DNA from: an uncultured marine group I thaumarchaeote
Lineage (GTDB): Archaea > Thermoproteota > Nitrososphaeria > Nitrososphaerales > Nitrosopumilaceae
DNA length: 64,000 nt
Direction of reading: 5' to 3'
NCBI GenBank assembly: GCA_902512865.1
Contig: CABXKZ010000001.1
Coordinates: forward strand, 33,825 to 97,824
Part shown: positions 7,418 to 15,313 of the stretch, one piece after another
Layout of the letters: each line of letters starts with the position of its first letter
How positions within the stretch are numbered: position 1 is the stretch's first letter
Made by a program: the position numbers and the translations under genes
The notes under the pieces: model-generated
What the model saw: only the letters and a program-made list of their open reading frames with translations
Database searches by the model: none
Told to the model about the DNA's origin: nothing

Positions 7418-9160
7418 CTATTCATCTGCCGATTCACCACGACCCAAATCACCCATGCCATATTCATCCATCACTTCATCACGCTTTGAATCAAGTTGGT
7501 TAATCTCTTGTTCTTCACGTTTTTCATCACCTTGGTAAACAGTTCGAATTGGCCATGGAATTCTAATATCATATTTCTTAAATTCTTCATACATTATTAG
7601 ACGCATATCGCTTTTTGTCTTGAATTGTGCACCATAATCTCTAACGTAAACCCACATTGAAAAATCCAAAGATGAATCATTGAATTTATCAAATCTTACG
7701 ACCGGTTGTGTAACATCTACATGAATATCCTTGTCACATCCACAACTTGGATTGTTTTCTTCAATGTATGGACATCTATTTTGTCTAACGAGATGTCTTC
7801 CTCTTGCATCTTTAGCTTCTATCATTGCACGTTTACCAACTTTAACTAGAATTGATGTAACTTGTCTTGGATTGTTCAAATATGAAACACCAACGTTTAC
7901 CACTGCAGGAACAAGTTTGATTTCTTTTGTATAGTTGATAATTTCTGCACTAACTAGCTGTCGTGTAGGGATTATTGCAACTGATTCATTCAAACCATGA
8001 CGGATGTATGTCACTCTTGGTGTAATTTTGTGTACATATCCATTGTATCCACTTTGTAATTGTATTCTATCTCCTTCTTTGACAACCTTATCTTTTCTGA
8101 TAAGAATATATGAAAAGTAATTTTCTAATGTCTCTTTTAGTGCTAATCCTACCCCAAATGCAAGTCCACCTGTTGCAGTTGCCAAAACTATCAAATCTAC
8201 TTCCCACCATGATACAACTCCAACTAGCACTCCAACAAAAATTAAAATTGGTAAAACTTGTTTTGCAGATTTTGGTACACCTTCTTTTTGTTTACGTGAG
8301 TATCCAGGTGGTTTATTTCCAGAGATTATTGATTCATAACCTGTATTCCTTTTCTGTTCTCTCCAAATATCTATAGGATAAATCTCCTCAGGTAATACGC
8401 CTGGAAATAATTTCCTTCCAGATATATTATTTCCAGTTATACAAGATTCAAAGTATAATTCATATTTTTTACGTTCAGATTTTTTCCACTTTTCATATGA
8501 CTCCTTGACATTTTTTTCATAACTTCCAATCGGAGCTCCTCTTGATGTGCGAAAATTTTCCAAGTATTGAATGCCTTCTTCAGTTTGTAAGTAACCATTG
8601 AATTCTTCTTCTGTTAGATCATCTGGTTTTTGTTTTGGTGGAATCCACTTGTATAATTTATGAAATAAATCACCTTCATCATCCGGAAATCCTCTCATTT
8701 CTCGCCAAGCTTCAAAATCTTCACGCTCAAGACGTGAACTATCACGTTTTGTTAATGCTATTGGTACTAATTGTGAAATTGTATATCCTATCACCAAAAT
8801 ATTTAATGTGTTTAGCATCTTTGCAAAAACTTCACTAGGTGCTAATTCTCCTTCTATTTGCAAAACTGCAGATTCTTCATCAAATAATTCAAAAACTTGA
8901 ATGTACATGTTTACAGATGAAATTAAAGCAATTGCCAAAAACGGTAAGATTATTTTTCTTGCAAATCTTGCAACGTGTGGTTTTGTGTGGTTAAATTTTT
9001 GTGTTTTAATCCAAAACGAAAATTTTCTATAAACTACACTAATTATGATAATTCCAATTATTAATCCAATTACAGCTAATTGCAAAGATACCGATGATGC
9101 GATCAATTGTGAAACTGTATCAAACTGACCAACTGAAATTTCACTAATTTCTTCTGCCAT
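7418..9160 (-). CDS. Mechanosensitive ion channel, MscS family, enlarged
   Basis: MscS-type channel that would open on membrane tension and release solutes during hypo-osmotic shock. The 580 residues start with two or three transmembrane helices, including a long segment before residue 50 and another near residues 70-90. A long hydrophilic insert rich in Glu, Lys and Tyr follows (about residues 150-290), which is not part of a minimal MscS. The pore-lining helix is glycine/alanine rich (LATATGGLAFGVGLALKE), then comes the MscS beta domain (VKEGDRIQLQSGYNGYVHKITPR). A CPYIEENNPSCGCD cluster inserted in the C-terminal domain may bind metal. Acidic tail. Confidence 0.88.
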   Translation of the reverse strand: MAEEISEISVGQFDTVSQLIASSVSLQLAVIGLIIGIIIISVVYRKFSFWIKTQKFNHTKPHVARFARKIILPFLAIALISSVNMYIQVFELFDEESAVLQIEGELAPSEVFAKMLNTLNILVIGYTISQLVPIALTKRDSSRLEREDFEAWREMRGFPDDEGDLFHKLYKWIPPKQKPDDLTEEEFNGYLQTEEGIQYLENFRTSRGAPIGSYEKNVKESYEKWKKSERKKYELYFESCITGNNISGRKLFPGVLPEEIYPIDIWREQKRNTGYESIISGNKPPGYSRKQKEGVPKSAKQVLPILIFVGVLVGVVSWWEVDLIVLATATGGLAFGVGLALKETLENYFSYILIRKDKVVKEGDRIQLQSGYNGYVHKITPRVTYIRHGLNESVAIIPTRQLVSAEIINYTKEIKLVPAVVNVGVSYLNNPRQVTSILVKVGKRAMIEAKDARGRHLVRQNRCPYIEENNPSCGCDKDIHVDVTQPVVRFDKFNDSSLDFSMWVYVRDYGAQFKTKSDMRLIMYEEFKKYDIRIPWPIRTVYQGDEKREEQEINQLDSKRDEVMDEYGMGDLGRGESADE

Positions 9161-9315
9161 CTCTATATTTTTTGAGAATCCTAAACTTAAGTTAGTAGAT
9201 TTGTCGTCAAGTTTTTAAAAAACTGTCAAATTTTTTTAAAATCGCCTTTCTAGGCACAATTTCTCTGTATGACGCAGATCCTAAAATTTAACAGAGGATT
9301 TACCTTAACTTTGTA

Positions 9316-10689
9316 ATGGCACAGACTAATCAACAGGAATCTGCTTGGACGGTGGATTCTTCACCATCACTCCAATCAGTTACTCTTGCAAATCTAAGAA
9401 AAATTACACAAATTGAAAATTTCTCAGAAGAGCAAATTTTTGAGATGGAGGTAGTTGGAAATGTTCTTCCTTTCAAAGCAAACAACTACGTAATTGAGCA
9501 ATTAATTGATTGGGATAATGTACCTGGAGATTCAATGTTCAATCTAACATTCCCACAAAAACACATGCTAAAAACAGAACATTATGACATGATGGCCTCT
9601 GTTTTGAAAAATGATCCTGATAGAAAACAAATCCAAGAAATGGCAAATAAAATTAGACTGGAATTGAATCCACATCCTGCAGGACAAATGGAACTAAATG
9701 TCCCAATGCTAAAAGATGGGACTAAACTTTATGGAATGCAACACAAATACAAAGAAACTACTCTCTTTTTCCCTAGTCAAGGACAAACCTGTCATGCATA
9801 TTGTAGCTTCTGTTTTAGATGGCCACAATTTGTTGGTATGGATGAAATGAAATTTGCTATGAAAGAAGGCGATGATTTGGCACAATATGTAAGAGAACAT
9901 CCAGAAATTTCTGATATTTTGTTTACTGGAGGAGATCCAATGATTATGAAAGCAAGTTTGTTTGCCACATATATTGATAAAATATTAGATGCTAACTTAC
10001 CAAATCTTAAAACAATTAGAATTGGAACAAAGGCTCTATCTTACTGGCCATACAAATTCACTTCTGACAGTGATTCTGAAGAAACACTTGAAACATTTAG
10101 ACGAATAAAATCAAAAGGAATCCATGTGGCACTTATGGGTCACTTTAACCATTTAGCAGAACTAAAAACTGATTCAGTCAAACTTGCAATTGAAAAGGTT
10201 CGTGAAACTGGTGTACAAATTAGAACTCAATCTCCACTTCTAACTAACATTAATGATGATGCAGACATGTGGGCTCAGATGTGGCAAAAACAAGTTGAAC
10301 TTGGTTGTATTCCATACTACATGTTTGTTGTACGAGATACTGGTGCACAACATTACTTTGGTGTATCTCTAGTAAAAGCACATGAAATTTTCCAACAAGC
10401 AATTCAAAAAGTAAGTGGTTTGGCAAGAACAGTTAGAGGTCCAAGCATGTCGGCCACCCCTGGAAAGGTTCAGGTTGATGGTGTTGCTGAAATTAATGGA
10501 ACTAAAGTTATTGTATTGAGAATGCTCCAGGGAAGAAATCCAGAGTGGGTAAATCGTCCATTCTTTGCAAAATATGATGAAAATGCAATCTGGCTGGATG
10601 ATTTGAAACCGGCATTTGAAGACAAGTTCTTTTTTGAAGATGAATTAAAGCAAATTAAAGAACAAAAAATGAAAAACATGAATAGTTAA
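9316..10689 (+). CDS. Radical SAM enzyme of the lysine 2,3-aminomutase (KamA) family
   Basis: A 457-residue radical S-adenosylmethionine protein. The [4Fe-4S] motif is C-x3-C-x2-C in CHAYCSFCF (Cys159, Cys163, Cys166). A GGDPM motif for SAM binding (FTGGDPMI) follows, then the radical-SAM beta/alpha barrel. KamA family members use PLP and move the amino group of lysine or glutamate; here a lysine for PLP near the C-terminus cannot be assigned with confidence. Beta-amino acids can serve as osmolytes in archaea, so osmoadaptation is one possibility. It is monocistronic or cotranscribed with the 110-residue gene 26 bases downstream. Confidence 0.85.
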   Translation: MAQTNQQESAWTVDSSPSLQSVTLANLRKITQIENFSEEQIFEMEVVGNVLPFKANNYVIEQLIDWDNVPGDSMFNLTFPQKHMLKTEHYDMMASVLKNDPDRKQIQEMANKIRLELNPHPAGQMELNVPMLKDGTKLYGMQHKYKETTLFFPSQGQTCHAYCSFCFRWPQFVGMDEMKFAMKEGDDLAQYVREHPEISDILFTGGDPMIMKASLFATYIDKILDANLPNLKTIRIGTKALSYWPYKFTSDSDSEETLETFRRIKSKGIHVALMGHFNHLAELKTDSVKLAIEKVRETGVQIRTQSPLLTNINDDADMWAQMWQKQVELGCIPYYMFVVRDTGAQHYFGVSLVKAHEIFQQAIQKVSGLARTVRGPSMSATPGKVQVDGVAEINGTKVIVLRMLQGRNPEWVNRPFFAKYDENAIWLDDLKPAFEDKFFFEDELKQIKEQKMKNMNS

Positions 10690-10715
10690 AATATGGATTT
10701 TATTGGTGATATGAT

Positions 10716-11048
10716 ATGAGAAAAGAATTTGTTGTTATGAGAATTGATGCAGCACCGGATGGTTCTCCATACGTTCTAGTTACTCTATCTCTAGCAAAAG
10801 ACATGGCAGAGGGAAATCAACCTCCAAATCCATCTACGACAAATGTAATGGGATTTTCCAATATGGATGACATGATGAAAAATCTTAACAAAATGATAGC
10901 AGGTGGTGGAATGCCAGGTATGATGGGTGGCGCAGCACCAGGAACAACTTCTATCAAACTAGAGATGCATGAATACAAACAACTTGCATTATCTGTAGGA
11001 GATAAAGTAAGCCTAGATATCTCAAAGGTAGAATCTCTAGGCGTATAG
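10716..11048 (+). CDS. Conserved hypothetical protein with Gly/Met-rich centre
   Basis: A 110-residue soluble protein without a recognised domain. Two beta-rich ends (EFVVMRIDAAPDGSPYVLVTLS and TTSIKLEMHEYKQLALSVGDKVSLDIS) flank a flexible linker very rich in Met and Gly (GGGMPGMMGG). The C-terminal part resembles a small beta-barrel edge with a GDKV turn. It follows the KamA-like gene by 26 bases in the same direction, so a functional link with that enzyme is possible but unproven. Confidence 0.65.
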   Translation: MRKEFVVMRIDAAPDGSPYVLVTLSLAKDMAEGNQPPNPSTTNVMGFSNMDDMMKNLNKMIAGGGMPGMMGGAAPGTTSIKLEMHEYKQLALSVGDKVSLDISKVESLGV

Positions 11049-11082
11049 ATCTCTTTAAAAATCTAAAATTTCTATTATCTTC

Positions 11083-11181
11083 ATGGGCGATAAATCCGAC
11101 GAAATGGTTCAAAATTTAAAAATGGAATTAGATATTTACAAAGAAAAAATAAGATCCCTTTTCTCGAAATCAAAAAAGTAG
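11083..11181 (+). CDS. Very small helical protein (32 residues)
   Basis: An ATG-initiated reading frame encoding a 32-residue, charged, single-helix peptide (begins MGDKSDEMVQNL, ends SLFSKSKK). It lies between the 110-residue gene and the hemerythrin-like gene, whose ATG follows its stop by three bases. The tight spacing and the TTTAAAAAT box at about 11053, some 25 bases before the ATG, suggest a real leaderless start. Function unknown. Confidence 0.45.
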   Translation: MGDKSDEMVQNLKMELDIYKEKIRSLFSKSKK

Positions 11182-11184
11182 AAT

Positions 11185-11724
11185 ATGAGTGCCAGTGAGT
11201 TTCTACGAAAAGAACATCAAGAAATAATGCGTCTTGAAAAAGTAATTACAAAATCATACAAAGCACTATACGATGGCGTAGACATTCCCTTTTCTGATAT
11301 TGACAAGATTAATTTCCTAATTGCAGAATTTTTAGATTCTGTGCATTTTACAAGAGAAGAAGGATCATATTTTCCATGTGTTGCATCATATGATCATTTG
11401 AATAAAGAAATCCGTGCTTTGTTAATTGAACATGAATTTAGTAGAAACATTGCGAAACAAATTTCAAAAAATCTTAAACTATGGAAAAAAGGACAAGACA
11501 AACGAGAACCTGTTGCCCGATTCCTTAGAACATATTCCATATTCCTGATAGATCATATGCAAAAAGAGGAACAGTTTTTTGAAAAAGCCGAAAAAGAGAT
11601 TTTATCAAGAGAAGAGGAGCAGGAAATGTTTGAACAGTTCCAATCAATTTCTGCGATCACAGAAAAAGTAACCTCTCTTTTAGAAGATATCAATTATCTG
11701 GAATCTCAAGACTGGGCAAAATAA
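11185..11724 (+). CDS. Hemerythrin-like (HHE cation-binding) domain protein
   Basis: A four-helix-bundle protein of 179 residues with the spaced His/Glu ligands of hemerythrin-like domains. These are KEHQEI (His11), SVHFTREE, LIEHEFSR, and DHMQKEEQFF near residue 120-130. Such domains hold a di-iron centre that binds oxygen, nitric oxide or acts in iron homeostasis. It is probably cotranscribed with the 32-residue peptide immediately upstream. The tail (about residues 135-179) is an acidic helix. The precise ligand cannot be deduced. Confidence 0.85.
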   Translation: MSASEFLRKEHQEIMRLEKVITKSYKALYDGVDIPFSDIDKINFLIAEFLDSVHFTREEGSYFPCVASYDHLNKEIRALLIEHEFSRNIAKQISKNLKLWKKGQDKREPVARFLRTYSIFLIDHMQKEEQFFEKAEKEILSREEEQEMFEQFQSISAITEKVTSLLEDINYLESQDWAK

Positions 11725-11757
11725 CATTCTTAAACGGTAATTTCTCTGTCATTAACA

Positions 11758-12270
11758 ATGGCCTTTTGTTTATGGATGACTGGATTGCCTTGTTCAGGTA
11801 AAACTACCATAGTAAGAAAACTTGCTGAAACCATACCAAATCTAGCCATCTTAGACGGAGATGAACTAAGAGAATGGTTCTCACCAAAGGACTTTTCAAA
11901 AGAAGCAAGAGATGAGCACAACAGAAGAGTTGCTCACTTGTCAAAATTACTCCTAAAGCACAATGTTCCAATGGGTGTTTCACTAATCAGCCCATACAAG
12001 GAAAACCGTGCAAATGCAAAAGAGATCATCGGTGATGATACAAAATTCTTTGAAGTTTATGTCAATGCCTCACTAGCACAATGTGAAGAGCGTGATGTCA
12101 AAGGAATGTATGCAAAAGCCCGCTCAGGAGAGATTAAGGGATTTACAGGAATCGACGACCCATATGAGGCACCAGATAATGCTGATTTAGTCCTAGATAC
12201 TGAGAACAAATCACTTGATGAGAGTGCTGCTGAAGTACTAGAATTTTTGAAATCTAAGAATCTAATCTAG
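11758..12270 (+). CDS. cysC: Adenylylsulfate kinase
   Basis: Phosphorylates adenosine 5'-phosphosulfate (APS) to PAPS. The 170-residue protein has the P-loop GLPCSGKTT (residues 9-17), the APS-binding DGDELREWF segment and HNRRVAHLSKLL. FEVYVNASLAQCEERDVKGMYAKARSGEIKGFTGIDDPYE-type residues cover the typical APS kinase lid, with the GI-D-PYE end. Its 3' end overlaps by 17 bases the convergent phosphatase gene that resembles CysQ. Together they suggest PAPS synthesis and recycling. The sulfate reductase and ATP sulfurylase genes are 15 kb away at 27.4-29.3 kb. Confidence 0.92.
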   Translation: MAFCLWMTGLPCSGKTTIVRKLAETIPNLAILDGDELREWFSPKDFSKEARDEHNRRVAHLSKLLLKHNVPMGVSLISPYKENRANAKEIIGDDTKFFEVYVNASLAQCEERDVKGMYAKARSGEIKGFTGIDDPYEAPDNADLVLDTENKSLDESAAEVLEFLKSKNLI

Positions 12271-13072
12271 ATACGGCATCTAATGCATCTTGATGAATTA
12301 ATCCATTAGTTACCAATATTCCATTTTCATGATGTACAGATTCTGTATTGTATGCTAATTCCTTTCCAGAAATATCCGTCATTTTTCCACCAGCCTCAGA
12401 AATTATGCAGTTTGAGGCACAGGTATCCCATTGTTTCATCTTGTTTGTGATTGTTAGATAAATTTCTGCATCTCCAGATGCAATTTCTGTTACTTTCAGA
12501 GAACTCCCAATACTTGTTACAACTGAAATCTCCATTTCATCAAGTAACTTTTCCTCTTTCTCTGATAGATGATGTCTGCTAACTAGAGCATGACAATTTT
12601 GTAATTCTGACATCATAGTAACTTCAATCTTCTCCCATTCTTCATCATGACAGAATGCTCCTTTTCCAGATTCTGCCAAATACATCTTCTTTTTTATTGG
12701 CCAGTAAATTATACCCAAAATTGATTTATGATTTTCAACCAATCCTACCATTACTGTAAACTCTCCTGTTCTGTTTACAAAATCTGTTGTTCCATCCAAT
12801 GGATCAATTATCCAAATTTTTCCTTCAGATAGTCTCTTCTTATCATCAACATCTTCTTCAGATAATATTGCAATTCCTGTTTCTTCTAAAATCTCTTTGA
12901 GAATTTTGTTACTTTCAATATCTGCTTGAGTTATTGGTGAATCATCATCTTTTTTCTCAGTTGAGAAATCTGTATTGTATATCTCAATAATTTTTTCACC
13001 TGCTCTTACTACCCCATCAAGAATTTTTTCTAATTTTGGTTGGCTTGAATTAAACGGTAATTCACTAATCAT
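12254..13072 (-). CDS. Inositol monophosphatase family enzyme (IMPase/CysQ-like)
   Basis: A magnesium-dependent, lithium-sensitive-type phosphatase of 272 residues. The family signature is WIIDPLDGTTDFVNR (about residues 88-102), with an upstream metal ligand in ILSEEDVDD and the second motif QWDTCASNCIISEAGGKMTD near residue 215. Possible substrates are myo-inositol 1-phosphate, fructose 1,6-bisphosphate or 3'-phosphoadenosine 5'-phosphate. Convergent overlap with cysC favours a PAP(S)-phosphatase (CysQ) role, but this is inference from position. It overlaps the small membrane protein gene upstream by eight bases. Confidence 0.88.
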   Translation of the reverse strand: MISELPFNSSQPKLEKILDGVVRAGEKIIEIYNTDFSTEKKDDDSPITQADIESNKILKEILEETGIAILSEEDVDDKKRLSEGKIWIIDPLDGTTDFVNRTGEFTVMVGLVENHKSILGIIYWPIKKKMYLAESGKGAFCHDEEWEKIEVTMMSELQNCHALVSRHHLSEKEEKLLDEMEISVVTSIGSSLKVTEIASGDAEIYLTITNKMKQWDTCASNCIISEAGGKMTDISGKELAYNTESVHHENGILVTNGLIHQDALDAVSRLDS

Positions 13073-13292
13073 ATTTTAAATCTCTATTTGCTAATTCTGG
13101 TTTTAGAGTCCATGCTACAGCTAAACCAACAAATGGAATAGATATCAATCCTGTCATTTGCAGAATTATCAATAATTGTTGCTGTGCTACATCAGGTATT
13201 GTTATCAGCCACGGTAGTGGAAGTGATAAAATAAACCAAATTCCAACTAGAAGTCCAATTACCTCAATTTTCTGCTTTTTCTTAGGATTCAT
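13065..13292 (-). CDS. Small two-helix membrane protein
   Basis: A 75-residue hypothetical membrane protein with two hydrophobic segments (about residues 9-30 and 38-60) and a short charged tail. It starts at the ATG at 13292 after a spacer from the GtrA gene and overlaps the downstream phosphatase gene by eight bases, so the two are probably cotranscribed. There is no recognisable motif. Confidence 0.6.
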   Translation of the reverse strand: MNPKKKQKIEVIGLLVGIWFILSLPLPWLITIPDVAQQQLLIILQMTGLISIPFVGLAVAWTLKPELANRDLKYD

Positions 13293-13327
13293 CGTAATTA
13301 CTCTGTGCTTTCATCAAATTTTAACCC

Positions 13328-13762
13328 TTAGAACTTTATTTCAAAGGTCCATTTTCTATTTAGTAAATAATTAAACGCACTTGCAGCAACAATTGATAAA
13401 ATTGCAGCGTATAGATAATACAAAGCATAATTCTCTACAAGCATGAATGTTAATCCTAGTTGAATACCCATTCCTATCACACTAACAATGAAAAATTTTG
13501 TATATCGTTCCAGTGTCTTTGGCTCAACTATCTCATTTTTGAAAGTCCAATATCTATGTAAAAAGAAATTATTTGTAATTGAAATTGCAATTGCAATACC
13601 TTGTGATAAAATATACCAAATTCCTAAAAAGTCGGTTAAAACATACAATAATCCTAAATTAACACCTACACCAATTCCGCCAACCAGAAAATACTTGATT
13701 GTTTGTGCTACAAACAATGAAGCTTTACTCTTCTTTTTCTCGTCCTCTATAGTCATATTCAT
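13328..13762 (-). CDS. GtrA-family membrane protein
   Basis: A 144-residue protein with four transmembrane helices typical of the GtrA family, thought to flip or translocate undecaprenyl- or dolichol-linked sugars. The family features are KYFLVGGIGVGVNLGLLYVL, the central FFLHRYWTFKNE, and the C-terminal FNYLLNRKWTF. I place the start at the ATG at 13762 because a TATA-like AATTATAATT lies about 40 bases upstream; a TTG further upstream (13816) would add 18 residues and overlap that box. A GT2 dolichol-phosphate sugar transferase at 38.4 kb is a plausible partner. Confidence 0.8.
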   Translation of the reverse strand: MNMTIEDEKKKSKASLFVAQTIKYFLVGGIGVGVNLGLLYVLTDFLGIWYILSQGIAIAISITNNFFLHRYWTFKNEIVEPKTLERYTKFFIVSVIGMGIQLGLTFMLVENYALYYLYAAILSIVAASAFNYLLNRKWTFEIKF

Positions 13763-13854
13763 CTTGAATGAACCTTCTTTAATTAAGAAACTGATCAAAG
13801 CAATTATAATTTTCAAAAAAACCTAGTTTTTTTTGTAAAAATGATGGATATCCC

Positions 13855-13863
13855 TTAAATATG
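13855..13863 (+). promoter_or_regulatory. TATA box for the structured RNA
   Basis: The motif TTAAATATG is preceded by purine/pyrimidine context like an archaeal promoter. It sits about 26 bases before the RNA's first hairpin region, so it predicts a transcription start near 13884. There is no open reading frame downstream in the proper place. Confidence 0.55.
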
Positions 13864-13883
13864 ACAAAGACATATAGCAAATA

Positions 13884-14010
13884 ATGCGGAAGGATGTAAA
13901 TCCTATCGATTAGACTTGCGTGGTCCTGCAGAGCAGAAAATCAAGTAAGCACCTTGTTGCTTCAAGTGAGGGAATCTCACATTGCTTTGCCGAAGGGCCA
14001 CGCCCCCATT
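13884..14010 (+). ncRNA. Unidentified structured RNA, about 125 nt
   Basis: A GC-rich island in an AT-rich intergenic region that folds well on the plus strand. A 5' hairpin AGGAT-GTAA-ATCCT (13891-13904) has a GNRA tetraloop. A 10-bp stem GCGTGGTCCT/AGGGCCACGC (13918-13927 with 13994-14003) is extended by GCAGAGC/GCTTTGC (13928-13934 with 13984-13990), leaving a CGA bulge. Inside are two hairpins: AAGCA/TGCTT (13947-13962) and GTGAG-GGAAT-CTCAC (13966-13980). Both long stems contain G-U pairs that work only if the plus strand is transcribed. It does not fit tRNA, 5S rRNA, SRP RNA or RNase P RNA as far as I can see. Confidence 0.7.
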
Positions 14011-14018
14011 AATTTAGC

Positions 14019-14531
14019 CTAGATACTTCTATCTAACTTCGATAGAGAGATACTTACAGACCCTTCCAAATTTCCATCTCTCTGAATAGTGATATCATAT
14101 CTCGCATCTCCTTCTGTTTTTGGAAACTGGACAAATTTCTGACCAAGATATTCCCAGGTATAATATTTTGAGACGCCTGTATCAACTAAACTTCGTTCCA
14201 AAATAAATTCCTCAGAAAAAATTTCTGTTTTAACAGGATCATCCGAGTAATATCTCTGATTTTCTGGAATCACCCAATCTATTATCAATCTGATTTTTTT
14301 AGGTGAATCTCCCATAGGAACAAATCCAAACTCGTACGTTCCTTCTTCTATTACTCCTAAATCCGTCATGATAGTTGTCTTACCATGAAACTCTTGTCCT
14401 GAAATTCGAAAATCCCATATTTCTCCACCTGAGCGTTGCTCATTTCCACCTGGATTCATTGATGCACCATATGCCATTGAAATCACAATTAATGCTATGA
14501 CAATACTGCCAACAATGACCATTTTATTCAT
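14019..14531 (-). CDS. Secreted or membrane-anchored hypothetical protein
   Basis: A 170-residue protein with an N-terminal signal-anchor (VIVGSIVIALIVISMAYGA, residues 5-23) and an extracytoplasmic beta-rich domain. No cysteines or known motifs are visible. It is divergent from the cdvB gene at 14650. It ends eight bases from the predicted 3' end of the structured RNA, convergent with it. Function unknown. Confidence 0.7.
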   Translation of the reverse strand: MNKMVIVGSIVIALIVISMAYGASMNPGGNEQRSGGEIWDFRISGQEFHGKTTIMTDLGVIEEGTYEFGFVPMGDSPKKIRLIIDWVIPENQRYYSDDPVKTEIFSEEFILERSLVDTGVSKYYTWEYLGQKFVQFPKTEGDARYDITIQRDGNLEGSVSISLSKLDRSI

Positions 14532-14649
14532 AATCTAGGCATGAATTTCCCAGATTATAGTCATTTTGCTAATTCTAGTCATACAATTTCCATAATTTGT
14601 GAACCATTATTCACACCGGAAATTAATAACATATTTCAAAACAGTACGC

Positions 14650-15309
14650 ATGGGAAGTTTCCAAGACAAATGGTCTGCTCCACAAAAGCAAAGTTTTGTA
14701 GATAAATTAGGTGATACATTCAAACCAAAAGGATCACTAAAACCAAGAGTCGAAATGGCTGTAAAACGATTACAGGCTCAAATCGGAAAACTCGACGGTA
14801 TGACACAAAAACTCAAAGAAAGAGATCAGAAAATTTTCCAAAAAATTGTAGTTGCACAACAACAACACGATACCTATTCAAGTAAAGTATTATCAAATGA
14901 ACTCGTAGAAGTTCGTAAAGTACACAAAATTTTATCCAATGCCAAAATGGGATTGGAGAGAATTGAATTAAGATTAACCACATTCCATGACTTGGGCGAT
15001 ACAGTTGTAACCTTAATGCCAACAATCGGTCTCATGAATGGACTCAAATCATCACTTGTTAAATTCATGCCAGGTGCAGACCAAGAGATTGGTAGAATGA
15101 CTGAGATGTTAGGTGGACTAATGACTGAAACCTTCAGTAGCAGTGAATCATCATTCGGAGTTGAAGAATCAACAAACGCCGAATCTGATAACATCCTAGC
15201 AGAAGCAGCAGCAGTTGCAGAATCACAATCAGGTGAACAATTCCCATCAGTACCATCAACTGGATTGGAACAATTTAACGTCCCAACTAGTGAATCAAAA
15301 TTTATGTAA
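14650..15309 (+). CDS. cdvB: CdvB-family ESCRT-III-like cell division protein, paralogue 1
   Basis: A Snf7/ESCRT-III homologue of the archaeal Cdv division machinery, which forms membrane-remodelling filaments at mid-cell. Counting from the ATG at 14650 it has 219 residues. An in-frame earlier TTG/GTG-type start exists but the ATG matches the paralogue at 37.7 kb. The basic N-terminal helix pair (LKPRVEMAVKRLQAQIGKLDGMTQKLKERDQKIF) and the conserved SNELVEVRKVHKIL stretch are as in CdvB. An acidic Ser/Ala-rich linker leads to FPSVPS, a proline motif resembling a MIM2 element for binding the Vps4-like ATPase CdvC. Confidence 0.9.
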   Translation: MGSFQDKWSAPQKQSFVDKLGDTFKPKGSLKPRVEMAVKRLQAQIGKLDGMTQKLKERDQKIFQKIVVAQQQHDTYSSKVLSNELVEVRKVHKILSNAKMGLERIELRLTTFHDLGDTVVTLMPTIGLMNGLKSSLVKFMPGADQEIGRMTEMLGGLMTETFSSSESSFGVEESTNAESDNILAEAAAVAESQSGEQFPSVPSTGLEQFNVPTSESKFM

Positions 15310-15313
15310 CTTT

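Noticed and set aside
13982..14003. GCCGAAGGG resembling the glycine-riboswitch core
   Set aside because: Surrounding positions do not follow the glycine aptamer, there is no tandem aptamer, and no glycine-metabolism gene lies downstream.
13918..14003. RNase P or SRP RNA identity for the structured RNA
   Set aside because: The conserved RNase P regions and the SRP helix 8 GGAAG/GCAGC pattern are not present and the length is too small.
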